Shown here piece after piece: positions 6,128 to 13,560 of a stretch of DNA of 14,640 nucleotides. How positions within the stretch are numbered: position 1 is the first letter of the stretch; each line of letters opens with the position of its first letter. The stretch spans positions 1-14,640 of the forward strand of contig JAPLNJ010000736.1 in the NCBI GenBank assembly GCA_026692885.1, given 5' to 3'. The notes under the pieces are model-generated. The model did not search any database, was not told where the DNA came from, and saw nothing but the letters and a program-made list of their open reading frames with translations. A program made the translations under genes and the position numbers. The stretch comes from Planctomycetota bacterium. Lineage in GTDB: Bacteria > Planctomycetota > Planctomycetia > Pirellulales > Pirellulaceae.

Positions 6128-8833
6128 ATGCCGGACTCCGATTCAGCCCCTCCGCTGTTGCGCCGGTTTTCTTCGCGGCTGGGACGCTTGTCGCATGTCT
6201 TCTTGAAGGACCGTCTGCAGCAGGCGCGCGAATATCGCCGCATCGCCGGCTACTTCCGCTCGTCCATTTTCGAGCTGGTGGATGAAGACCTCGCCCACAT
6301 CGACCGCGTGCAGATCGTCTGCAACAGCGACCTCGACCCCCGCGACATCCAAGTTTCACGGGCCGCACGAGAATCCGTGCTCAAGGAGAAATGGAATGAG
6401 CACACGGATGACATCGACAGCTTGCGGCAGCGGCCCCGCTACCAACGGCTGTACGAACTGCTGAAGAGCGGCCGCGTCGAAGTTCGTGTCGTGTCCGCTG
6501 CTAATGCGCCGTTTCTGCACGGCAAGGCTGGCGTGATCGTCGGCCGAGACGGCTCATCGTCCGCCTTCCTCGGCAGCATGAACGAGACGCGGGAGGGCTG
6601 GCACGCTCACTACGAACTGGTTTGGGAGGACACGTCGCCCGAGGGCGTGGCGTGGGTGGATGCGGAGTTCCGCTATCTGTGGGAGCGGGGCGTTCCCTTG
6701 CCCGATGCGATCATCGAGGAGGTCGGCCGCTGCGCTCGCAAACGGGAAGTCGAATTGGGCGAGTTGGAGCCGGCCGACGTGGCGCCGGCGGCACTCGTCG
6801 AGACGCCGCTGTACCGCCGCGGCGAATCGCTGCAGCCCTGGCAGCGGGCGTTCGTTGGGCTGTTCTTGGAGCATCGGCAGACGTACGGGCAGGTCCGCCT
6901 GCTGCTGGCCGACGAAGTGGGCCTGGGAAAGACCTTGTCCCTGGCCACCAGTGCGATGGTAGCGTGCCTGCTGAACGACGGCCCGGCACTAATTCTTTGC
7001 CCGGCCACGTTGCAGCAGCAGTGGCAGGTGGAACTCAAGGACAAGCTGGGCATCCCGTCTGCGGTCTGGCTCTCCAATCGCAAGGTTTGGCTGGACCACA
7101 ACGGCAACATCGTCAAAACGCACGCCCCGGAGGACATCGGCCGCTGCCCGTACCGCATCGGCATCGTGTCCACCGGACTGATCGTCCAGCAGGCGCCGGA
7201 GAGCCAAGTGCTGTTGCAGCGGAGCTTCGGCACACTGGTGCTGGACGAGGCCCATCGCGCCCGCAAAGCACGCGGTTTCGGGGGCCGCCCGCCCGAACCG
7301 AACAACCTGCATCGCTTCATGGTCGAGGCATCTCGCCGCGCCCAACACGTGCTCCTCGGCACGGCCACGCCCATTCAGACGGATGTCGAAGAACTGTGGG
7401 ATCTGTTGGAGATACTGAATCAAGACGCTGACCATGTGCTGGGGCGCTACGCTAGCCGGTGGCGTCAGTGCGCATCGGCGTTGCCTGTGCTGACGGGCGA
7501 AGTGTCGGTCACTGACGAACAGGAAGCATGGACGCTGGTCCGGAATCCGCTTCCGCCGCGATCCGAGGCGGCGCTGTTCGATTTTGTGCGCAGTGATTTG
7601 GAGGTTCCCGACCGGGCGTTCTATACCGACCGTCCTGTCACCGACCTGGCGGACTTCACCCGTGCTGAACTAGCCGACGAACTCGCGGAAACCGAGTCCG
7701 GTCTGGGCTTCTTTCAGCGGCACAACCCAGTTGTGCGGCACACCGTCGTGCGGAAGCGGTCAACGCTGGAGGACCGGGGGCTGCTGGACCGGATCGCCGT
7801 GGACATCTGGCCGTCCGAAAACGAACCGCTGCCGATCTTTCGCGACAACGCGCTGCTCACGTCGTCCGACTTCGACGCGGCCTATCAAGCGGCACTGAGC
7901 TTCACGGACGCTCTGAAAAAACGCGTACGATCCACGGGTTTCATGAAGACGATGTTCCTGCAGCGCATTTGTTCGAGTTTCGCCAGCGGTCTGGCGACGG
8001 CTCGGATGTTGCTGCAGAAACGACAGCCAGCGGACGACGAGGAAGACTCGTTGCTCGTTCAGCAAGTCACCGGATTGGTCGAGGAAGAACGCTTGTGTTT
8101 GGAACGCGTCGTGCAGTTCCTGGAACGTAAGCCGACTGACCCAAAGCTAGACGCCGTGCTGCACTTTCTGGGCGAGCGCGGCTGGCTGGAATTGGGCTGC
8201 ATCATTTTCAGTCAGTACTACGCCACGGCGGCGTGGGTGGCCAGGAGCCTCACCGAGCGACTGCCCGCTGAAAGCGTCGCCGTGTACGCCGGCGCCGGGA
8301 AGTCGGGCCTGTATCTGGCCGGCGAGTGGCGTAGCGTGGAGCGGGAGGAGATCAAACGCGGGGTTCGCGACCGCTGGATTCGCCTGCTAGTCGCCACGGA
8401 CGCAGCTTGCGAGGGTTTGAATCTGCAGACGTTGGGCACGTTGATCAACGTGGACTTGCCATGGAACCCATCACGCTTGGAGCAGCGGATCGGGCGAATC
8501 AAACGCATCGGCCAGACGCGTGACCGGGTGGACATGCTGAATCTCGTCTACCACGACACCATCGACCAAGAGGTCTACGGGGCTCTGTCGCGGCGCATGC
8601 GGGATCGTTACAACCTATTCGGCTCGCTGCCGGACACGATTGAAGACGAGTGGATTGACGCCGTGGAACGCATCGACGAATACCTGTCCCAATTCACGGA
8701 GCGGAACAAGCGAGCCACAGCCTTCGATGTACGTTACGACTCGACCATCGACCCCAAGGGCCCCGGCTGGGAACTCTGCGAAACCGTTCTCGCCCGCCGC
8801 GATGTGATCGACAGATTGTCCGAAGGATGGTGA
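6128..8833 (+). CDS. PLD-SNF2 helicase fusion, anti-phage type
   Basis: A 901-aa protein if started at ATG 6128; an in-frame GTG at 6122 would add two residues. The upstream AGAAG is a weak ribosome binding site. Residues about 1-200 form a phospholipase D-like domain with one HxK motif (H131-G-K133) and a downstream GSMNET, the single-copy arrangement that usually needs dimerisation. Residues about 250-440 are the first helicase lobe: motif I ADEVGLGKT (261-269), DEAH box (373-376), and GTATP motif III. Residues about 680-830 are the second lobe, with VATDAACEGLNLQ and EQRIGRIKRIGQ (785-796). Such a protein would translocate on DNA by ATP hydrolysis and may cut it or bind it through the PLD domain. 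DISARM uses separate PLD and SNF2 proteins; fusion here fits the DUF499/DUF1156 defence class. All active motifs appear intact. Confidence 0.88.
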   Translation: MPDSDSAPPLLRRFSSRLGRLSHVFLKDRLQQAREYRRIAGYFRSSIFELVDEDLAHIDRVQIVCNSDLDPRDIQVSRAARESVLKEKWNEHTDDIDSLRQRPRYQRLYELLKSGRVEVRVVSAANAPFLHGKAGVIVGRDGSSSAFLGSMNETREGWHAHYELVWEDTSPEGVAWVDAEFRYLWERGVPLPDAIIEEVGRCARKREVELGELEPADVAPAALVETPLYRRGESLQPWQRAFVGLFLEHRQTYGQVRLLLADEVGLGKTLSLATSAMVACLLNDGPALILCPATLQQQWQVELKDKLGIPSAVWLSNRKVWLDHNGNIVKTHAPEDIGRCPYRIGIVSTGLIVQQAPESQVLLQRSFGTLVLDEAHRARKARGFGGRPPEPNNLHRFMVEASRRAQHVLLGTATPIQTDVEELWDLLEILNQDADHVLGRYASRWRQCASALPVLTGEVSVTDEQEAWTLVRNPLPPRSEAALFDFVRSDLEVPDRAFYTDRPVTDLADFTRAELADELAETESGLGFFQRHNPVVRHTVVRKRSTLEDRGLLDRIAVDIWPSENEPLPIFRDNALLTSSDFDAAYQAALSFTDALKKRVRSTGFMKTMFLQRICSSFASGLATARMLLQKRQPADDEEDSLLVQQVTGLVEEERLCLERVVQFLERKPTDPKLDAVLHFLGERGWLELGCIIFSQYYATAAWVARSLTERLPAESVAVYAGAGKSGLYLAGEWRSVEREEIKRGVRDRWIRLLVATDAACEGLNLQTLGTLINVDLPWNPSRLEQRIGRIKRIGQTRDRVDMLNLVYHDTIDQEVYGALSRRMRDRYNLFGSLPDTIEDEWIDAVERIDEYLSQFTERNKRATAFDVRYDSTIDPKGPGWELCETVLARRDVIDRLSEGW

Positions 8834-8888
8834 AGATGCGGCGATCAGGCGTTGCGTCCGGCCGAAAATCTGTGGAGCGTTCGCTGAA

Positions 8889-8927
8889 TTGCGTCAGTTT
8901 GGGAAACAAGGTAGAAAGCGATAGGGT
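8889..8927 (+). promoter_or_regulatory. Possible promoter for the TIGR04255-MBL cassette (weak)
   Basis: The 135-bp gap before the cassette is more AT-rich than its surroundings. It contains TTGCGT, 17 bases, TAGAAA (8889-8917) and overlapping TTGGGA, 17 bases, TAGGGT (8899-8927). Both are poor sigma-70-like matches with ideal spacing. No terminator is seen after the helicase, so read-through is equally possible. Confidence 0.2.
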
Positions 8928-8968
8928 ATTCGACTCGTGCCAATCACCCTTTTTGGGGAGCCACATCC

Positions 8969-9754
8969 GTGCCCGTGTTCAGGAAACCACCAGTTGTCGA
9001 AGTTTGGATCGCGTTCGACTTCGATCCCAACGAGAACAAACGCGAATGGGACTTGGATCTCGTACAGCGCTACGTCCAGCAATACGTCGGCGACCTGCCC
9101 AAACTTGAGGCGATGCACGAGAAGAAAATCGAGTTCCGGGAAACGTCGCCCGCCGAGCTGCCGAAAGTCGTCAGGCACACCGTGGCGCTCAAACACGTTC
9201 GCATTTCTGACAATAACAAGTCGCGGTTTCTTCAAATCGCTGACGACCACATCGCGTACCACGTCCTGAAATCAGCCGAAGGCTATCCGGGCTACTCCAC
9301 CGTCCGCAAGGAAACGGCCGGTAAGCTGCAGGACTATATCGAGCTTTTCCAGCCGAGGGGAATTCGCAGCACGGCGATTCACTACGTTGACATCATCGAC
9401 ATTCCACGCCCACCCGACGGAAAGATCGACATGGCTGACTACTTTGTCGGCTCGGCCGATCTACCGGAAAACCCGTTCGGTGCAATTACGGACCTGTCTA
9501 TCCAATTTCTTCTCCAGTGTCCCGTCGACGAGGGGCCGCTACTGTTCCAACTGCAGCCGCTGCCTGCGCCGAAAGAAAGTAACCTTATGCGATTTCGTAT
9601 GGACTGGCACAAGCAGTCGGCCGGCGTGAACACCGCCGATTTGCCGCAAGTCTTCTCTAGGCTTGACGTTGCACACGAATACATGAGACAGTGTTTCGTG
9701 GCGAGCCTAACCGAACGCACCCTTGCACTTTTCGAGCCCATCGACGAGGATTAG
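8969..9754 (+). CDS. TIGR04255 family protein
   Basis: A 261-aa protein recognised as the sporadically distributed TIGR04255 family, whose function is unknown. The diagnostic N-terminus is KPPVVEVWIAFDF (residues 6-18), and the last third carries the usual alternating strands ending in RLDVAHEYMRQCFVASLTE, a typical C-terminal helix of this family. No catalytic residues are known. The start is GTG at 8969, chosen because GGGGAG lies 8 bases upstream and the family N-terminus begins there. It is the first gene of a tight three-gene unit; the next ATG begins 3 bases after its stop. The family is known from scattered islands and often precedes a partner gene, which suits a component of an accessory or defence system, but that is inference. 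Confidence 0.75.
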   Translation: MPVFRKPPVVEVWIAFDFDPNENKREWDLDLVQRYVQQYVGDLPKLEAMHEKKIEFRETSPAELPKVVRHTVALKHVRISDNNKSRFLQIADDHIAYHVLKSAEGYPGYSTVRKETAGKLQDYIELFQPRGIRSTAIHYVDIIDIPRPPDGKIDMADYFVGSADLPENPFGAITDLSIQFLLQCPVDEGPLLFQLQPLPAPKESNLMRFRMDWHKQSAGVNTADLPQVFSRLDVAHEYMRQCFVASLTERTLALFEPIDED

Positions 9755-9757
9755 GGG

Positions 9758-10471
9758 ATGCCTTTCCTGGTTGCCCCAAACGTACCCGTGGCTGTGATTA
9801 GCGCGCACTCGTTCCTCACGGATCAAGCGCGAGCGTCGCGGTTCCAGGATTACTTGGATGCAGACGTGATCCGCTCGATGATCGACGAAATTCGCGTGAG
9901 TTGCGGCGTCTGTTACCCGCTCCGTCAGTCCTTGCAGGCCACGTTCTTGCCGGGCCAGGGGGAGTATCTTGTCGCCGGCTTCAGCCCGACATTCATAGGC
10001 CACGGTGACACCGAAGCCCAATCTAGTCTCGACTGGAGGACCGCGGTTCACGCGACGGTCCAGGAGCTGCTTCACAAACGCCCGTTCGAGATGGACGAGC
10101 AGGACCGCCAAGTGTGGAGGATACTTACCGATCAAATCGATGTTACGGCATACCGCAACCGAATGCCTATTTCGATCAGGCAGTTCGGACATGTGTCGAA
10201 GGCACGACCGTACCCACAGGAAATCACTTGGGAAGACGGCTCCCAGGACAAGGTACAGCTGGACATGGTTGGCGCGCCGGATTTCGTCACTTACAAGCCC
10301 GGCCAGCCGCTCGAAGCGGTCGTCGAGCGAGATCCCTTGACCTTTCAAATGCTCCGAATTGTGCATGTGGAACGTCGTCGGCGTCCGGCGCGACTGCCCG
10401 CGGACCAAGAGCGAGTGCTCCTGGAGGCTATCGGCTCCGCGAGTCAGCTTGAGGAGGTTTCCTGGGACTAA
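9758..10471 (+). CDS. Unrecognised 237-aa protein, middle gene of the TIGR04255-MBL cassette
   Basis: I do not recognise this protein. It is soluble, with no signal peptide or membrane segment. It has a Cys-x-x-Cys at C49/C52 (SCGVCYPL), an acidic middle (ELLHKRPFEMDEQDRQVW), a predicted beta segment around residues 150-200, and a basic C-terminal stretch RRRRPARLPADQERVL. The two cysteines could bind metal with other residues, but no second pair is visible. GAGGA at 9746-9750 gives a good ribosome binding site, and it starts 3 bases after the TIGR04255 stop, so the two are very probably coupled. Function can only be argued from the neighbours. Confidence 0.75.
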   Translation: MPFLVAPNVPVAVISAHSFLTDQARASRFQDYLDADVIRSMIDEIRVSCGVCYPLRQSLQATFLPGQGEYLVAGFSPTFIGHGDTEAQSSLDWRTAVHATVQELLHKRPFEMDEQDRQVWRILTDQIDVTAYRNRMPISIRQFGHVSKARPYPQEITWEDGSQDKVQLDMVGAPDFVTYKPGQPLEAVVERDPLTFQMLRIVHVERRRRPARLPADQERVLLEAIGSASQLEEVSWD

Positions 10472-10491
10472 GGTGACGATGGGCCCGGATC

Positions 10492-11502
10492 ATGGAAGTC
10501 TATCTCCTGGACGTGGGGCAGGGCACGTGTCAGATTCTTCTGCCGGGAGATCGGCGCGCCATCGTTGTTGACTGCGGCGTGCAAACCGATCGATTGGCTG
10601 TTCAATTCCTGAAACGATATGGGGTTGAATACATAAGCTGCCTGATCGTATCGCACAGCCACGGCGACCACATCGGCGGCGCGACCAACATTCTTGGCGA
10701 GTATCAGGACCGCATCGAGCGCATCTGCTTCGTCCAGGATGACCTGTTTTTGGAGAGCCGTTTCTGGGGGCGAATCAGCGAGTTGCTCAAGGAAGGTGTA
10801 CTGGCAAAAGAACAGCTCGTCAGGCTGGAACGCGCGAACCGCCCCCAACTCGTCTGGAGCGACACAGCCACAGAAGCGAGGCTGCGCACGTATTCCCCCA
10901 CCGCGGCGGAGAATCTGCTGGCGCAAGAAGCCCTGCAGCAAAACCCGACCAGCGCTGTGCTGTTCTTCGATTGCGGGAAGAACCGACTTATCTTCGCCGC
11001 CGACTCGGAGGTGGGGCAGTGGAGGCAAATTCGCGAGCGTTCTGGACACGCCTTCCGATGTAACGTCTTAGCTGTGCCACATCATGCCGGCGCCATGCAC
11101 AATTCAGCAGACGATCTGAAGTGGTTGTACGCCGAAGCGATTCGGCCCGAAGTCGCCGTAATCTCCGTCGGCACGAACAACACGCACGACCATCCTCGAA
11201 ACGAAGTCATCGAAGCGTTAAAGGCCGCTGGTGCGAGGATCATTTGCACTCAGATCACTCGAAAATGCTGCACCGAACCGGAAAGCCTGCGGCCCAGCGT
11301 CCTGCGGCCGATCAACCTCTTGGGACGCTCTTCGCCAAAGCGGGACATCACGCGGCGTGGCAACAGCCGTAACCTCGCTTGCGCCGGCACCGTGCTCGTC
11401 CTCGTGACCCCGACAACGCTGGCGATCGACCGCGTCGACGACCACCAGACTGCGGTGGATCAACTTGCCGACAAACCCTACGGGCACCCGCTTTGCCGGT
11501 AG
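10492..11502 (+). CDS. ComEC/Rec2-like metallo-beta-lactamase-fold hydrolase
   Basis: A 336-aa protein of the MBL fold. It opens with MEVYLLDVGQGTCQILLPG and IVVDCGVQ, the start typical of the ComEC/Rec2-like subgroup. The zinc motif is HSHGDH (H55, H57, D59, H60). The further ligands D171 (FAADSE), H197/H198 (VPHHAG) and H234 (NTHDHPRNEV) are in the expected order. The core is complete and a hydrolase activity, perhaps on nucleic acid as proposed for ComEC, is plausible. There are no membrane segments, so it is not a DNA uptake channel. The C-terminus after residue 255 (CTQITRKCC, a basic stretch, then CAGTVLVLV and GHPLCR) has several cysteines. The start at 10492 fits the fold; the ribosome binding site is weak (AAGGTGA is 15 bases away). 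It is the last gene of the cassette and probably the catalytic member. Confidence 0.85.
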   Translation: MEVYLLDVGQGTCQILLPGDRRAIVVDCGVQTDRLAVQFLKRYGVEYISCLIVSHSHGDHIGGATNILGEYQDRIERICFVQDDLFLESRFWGRISELLKEGVLAKEQLVRLERANRPQLVWSDTATEARLRTYSPTAAENLLAQEALQQNPTSAVLFFDCGKNRLIFAADSEVGQWRQIRERSGHAFRCNVLAVPHHAGAMHNSADDLKWLYAEAIRPEVAVISVGTNNTHDHPRNEVIEALKAAGARIICTQITRKCCTEPESLRPSVLRPINLLGRSSPKRDITRRGNSRNLACAGTVLVLVTPTTLAIDRVDDHQTAVDQLADKPYGHPLCR

Positions 11503-11606
11503 AAGGTCCTTGGCAATCACTGCTGCCGAATGCCCTGTCGTTCCTTCAACGCAGTCAGGATGTCATTCGTGGTGAGGTCCTCGCATCTGTCAGGACTGCG
11601 GCCTTA

Positions 11607-11717
11607 GGCGAGCGGCAGGAAATAGCTTACCCAATTTAATGTAGGATGGTCTTCCAAGACCGTCCCGATCGGCCTGGAAAGGCCGACCTACGGGTAAGTT
11701 ATTTCCTGCCGCTCGCC
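11607..11717. mobile_element. 111-bp MITE with 26-bp terminal inverted repeats and TTA target duplication
   Basis: Arms 11607-11632 and 11692-11717 are inverted repeats matching at 25 of 26 positions (start GGCGAGCGG, end CCGCTCGCC). They are flanked directly by TTA at 11604-11606 and 11718-11720. Removing the element and one TTA joins minus-strand codons into TVAPKAAVLTDA in one frame, so the boundaries and the 3-bp duplication are well supported. It encodes nothing. A 3-bp TNA-type duplication recalls some IS5-family subgroups, but the parent transposase is unknown. Confidence 0.85.
11641..11691. repeat. 51-bp double-hairpin repeat inside the MITE
   Basis: The unit begins GTAGG and ends CCTAC. 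It contains two adjacent palindromes, GGTCTT-CC-AAGACC and CGGCCT-GGAA-AGGCCG, joined by GTCCCGAT. I remember very similar units dispersed on their own in planctomycete genomes (not searched). It may be a separate repeat nested within, or captured by, the outer element. Confidence 0.6.
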
Positions 11718-12401
11718 TTAGGTGCCACGGTACACGCTCGGGCGATTTCCGCATAGCTGAGCCCCTCGCCTGTTCCGCGAGAACCATGTCCGCCAGACGT
11801 GTCTTGGGGTACGACGCTGCAATCAGGTCCGCCAGTTCACCGACAGGCCGGGCTATGGGCACCGTCGTGGGAGACTGGCGAGGCGCCGATTGCCGTTTTG
11901 CCTCGTCAATCAGTTCGTGGAGTTGCTGCGCGAGATTCGTGTTTCCTCGGCGCGCGGCGTGGGCGGCGACCTGCATCGAGACGGTCAGGAATCGGTCCCG
12001 ATTCCCCTCGACGTAGCTCTTCAATAAAACCTTCAGTTGCTCCGCTGTTGCCATGACACACGCTCACTCGTCCTTGACTGGCAGTTGATCAAGCCTTCCG
12101 CTCCGCTCCATCAATACCAGACCCTTCGGCGTCCGCTCGCAACCGGAAATACAAACGAGCCGGAAAATACCGGGAATTCCCCATCGCGAGAAGACGAAAA
12201 CCGGTGGATCGCAGGAGCCCGGAACCTTGCTTACTGTGGCTCGGCTCCCGGATGAGGACTGATCCCAGCAGGTGGCCGAAGATGACGGCAACCCAGTCAT
12301 CAAGGCCACCTGATTTCTGACTCCGCAGGTGCACCAATGCGCCCGCGCACACTCTGACTGCGGACCCGGCCCCGGTCTTTGCGTGTTTCGACGACAAGTG
12401 G

Positions 12402-12421
12402 CCGAAATCGCCAGATTTCGG
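12402..12421. repeat. 8-bp stem hairpin CCGAAATC / GATTTCGG
   Basis: Perfect 8-bp inverted repeat with loop GCCA. It lies in the repeat-rich gap and looks like a short dispersed palindrome. No U-tract follows, so a terminator role is not supported. Confidence 0.55.
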
Positions 12422-12454
12422 ACGGAAGCGGGGTAACTGCCGCACTGCGAAACG

Positions 12455-12468
12455 GCCAGAATTCTGGC
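12455..12468. repeat. 14-bp perfect palindrome GCCAGAATTCTGGC
   Basis: A perfect palindrome with no loop, followed by CGAATTCTGCTAC, which repeats its right half imperfectly. I associate this pattern with planctomycete intergenic repeats (memory, not searched). It could be a protein binding site or a repeat remnant. Confidence 0.55.
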
Positions 12469-12526
12469 GAATTCTGCTACTCGCAACGTCAAAGGCCCCG
12501 GCCGGACGCCGATCTGCCAAATCGCC

Positions 12527-13246
12527 TCACACAGGCCCAACAGCCGGCCTTCTTTCGGGGGACATTGAATGCCGCTCCGCCTCGCCGTATCCTCGTGGCG
12601 GTTCAAACGGCCGGACAATCCGCCGGCGCAGCGGCAATACCGCATAAGGGAGTGACTCATAACCAGCCCGCTTGCGAGCAGCATTGACCAATCGCAGCAG
12701 CCTGAGCATCTGGCGGCGAACCGGCGCATACGGCTCGAAAGGCAGGTTGTAGAACTCGGCCGCCAGTCTGGCCGCCGACCGATGGACGGCTATCTCCAGG
12801 AACCAAGCTCGCAGTTCCTTGTACCGCTGGCGGTCGATTTCCACGTGTGCGTGCCATCGCGGATCGGGGCTTCCGTCCCGGGTCCGATTTCCGCGGCGGT
12901 AACTGATCGAATAGCCGGCAAACCTCAGCGGCACGTGGCGGATGTCGCGAATCGATGCGGCCTCGTCCTCGAAAAAACGATGCTTGCCGTGCGTGGCGAT
13001 GAGGACGAAGAACCGACCATGACGCAGGTACCGCAAGTTGGCACAGCCCAGCCGCTTTCGCCGGGCACGGGCCGTGCGTCCGACGTCAACGCCGTACTTG
13101 TCGATCAGCTTCGCGTCCACGCGGCCGGCATCCTTGCCTTCGGGAATCCACCCGCTGACGTAGAACCAGTATCCGTGCGGCAGAAAATTGGATGCCAGGA
13201 GCTGGACGAGCCCTTCAATGCTTGTCGTTTCGCATAAGTACCCCAT
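12527..13246 (-). CDS. Conserved-looking 239-aa protein of unknown function with a His-Ala-His motif
   Basis: I recognise the style of this protein as a family frequent in planctomycetes, without an assigned function. It starts MGYLCETTSIEGLVQLLAS, continues HGYWFYVSGWIPEGKDA, and has a basic RARRKRLG, then LRYLRHGRFFVLIATHGKHRFF. WHAHVEI at 131-137 resembles the His-hydrophobe-His (HUH) motif of single-strand nucleases and replication initiators, with tyrosines at 142, 166 and 173 as possible partners; this is a motif-level guess. FEPYAPVRRQMLRLLRLVNAARK (about 170-192) is a helical basic segment. The last ~22 residues (after VRPFEP) look like unconserved tail. There is no good ribosome binding site; a hairpin (13264-13295) sits 17 bases upstream. 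It lies directly downstream of the structured RNA on the same strand, as an intron domain IV reading frame would. Confidence 0.6.
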   Translation of the reverse strand: MGYLCETTSIEGLVQLLASNFLPHGYWFYVSGWIPEGKDAGRVDAKLIDKYGVDVGRTARARRKRLGCANLRYLRHGRFFVLIATHGKHRFFEDEAASIRDIRHVPLRFAGYSISYRRGNRTRDGSPDPRWHAHVEIDRQRYKELRAWFLEIAVHRSAARLAAEFYNLPFEPYAPVRRQMLRLLRLVNAARKRAGYESLPYAVLPLRRRIVRPFEPPRGYGEAERHSMSPERRPAVGPV

Positions 13247-13263
13247 CGAACGTTGTTATGCTT

Positions 13264-13295
13264 GGGAGGATTTGTTTTGTGGCACAAGTCCTCCC
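13264..13295 (-). promoter_or_regulatory. Hairpin just upstream of the 239-aa gene
   Basis: GGGAGGA (13264-13270) pairs with TCCTCCC (13289-13295), with a smaller TTGTG/CACAA pairing inside. On the minus strand the mRNA carries a purine-rich GGGGAGGA in one arm, the only ribosome-binding-like sequence nearby, but about 40 bases from the start. It may be part of the larger RNA fold rather than a control site. Confidence 0.35.
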
Positions 13296-13531
13296 CGAAA
13301 AGCCGAAACGCTTCGGAGAACCTCGGAAGTCGTGCGAAGACGCCTCGCAGATTGGCGGCGGCCGCACTGTATTCCACAGTTAGCCGCCGCCAGTCCATAG
13401 GCGTTCCGCCGATACGAACCGTTGCTGCCGGCGTGCGTGTTACGCCCAGCCTGCAGCCCTGGTCGCCTTGCCATCGCGAACAGCCGCCCGCCAGGGAGGC
13501 TATTCGCACTCATCAATGTCCTCTCCCGAGG

Positions 13532-13560
13532 CCGGCAGCGGGACCAACGCCCGCTGCCGG
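13532..13560 (-). repeat. Perfect 11-bp hairpin within the structured RNA
   Basis: CCGGCAGCGGG and CCCGCTGCCGG flank a 7-base loop. It is the longest uninterrupted stem in the region and is followed on the minus strand by GAGAGGACATTGATGAG, where a short reading frame begins (ATG near 13512) that matches nothing I know. Confidence 0.7.

Larger units (their letters stand above)
11517..12054 (-). pseudogene. AAA+ ATPase relic: N-terminal domain and C-terminal lid, core deleted
   Basis: Read on the minus strand from ATG 12054. The first ~97 codons (MATAEQLKVLLKS, AAHAARRGNTNLAQQL, then ELADLIAASYPKTRLADMVL) match the N-terminal region of an AAA+ ATPase group often paired with S8 proteases. The sequence then jumps, in another frame, to EGLSYAEIARACTVAPKAAVLTDA, and, after a further one-base shift, to DLTTNDILTALKERQ and a stop at 11517. 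That is the helical lid at the end of the same proteins. Walker A, Walker B and sensor 1 are all missing, so roughly 180 residues were deleted. A MITE at 11607-11717 interrupts the lid. It cannot hydrolyse ATP. An open frame to 11590 could still give a 154-aa truncated product. No protease partner is nearby. Family recognition is from memory. Confidence 0.72.
12055..12526. other. Gene-free gap filled with short palindromes
   Basis: No convincing gene is seen. The stretch holds several dispersed-repeat-like palindromes: CCGAAATC/GATTTCGG (12402-12421), a 14-bp perfect palindrome GCCAGAATTCTGGC (12455-12468) followed at once by another EcoRI-type GAATTC, and GGGAATTCCC near 12173-12182. Minus-strand frames crossing it lack family-like sequence. 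It may include the upstream region of the AAA+ relic and a decayed 3' flank of the minus-strand element further right. Confidence 0.5.

Noticed and set aside
8930..8960. Terminator after the helicase (run of T at 8950-8954)
   Set aside because: No stem precedes the T run; the following GGGGAG serves as ribosome binding site for the next gene.
9707..10408. 233-codon minus-strand frame opposite the unknown 237-aa gene
   Set aside because: The plus-strand gene has a good ribosome binding site and tight spacing with both neighbours; the minus frame has neither.
12064..12729. 221-codon minus-strand frame through the repeat-rich gap
   Set aside because: Overlaps the HAH gene in another frame and translates palindromic repeats; rich in Cys/Ser/Arg without family character.
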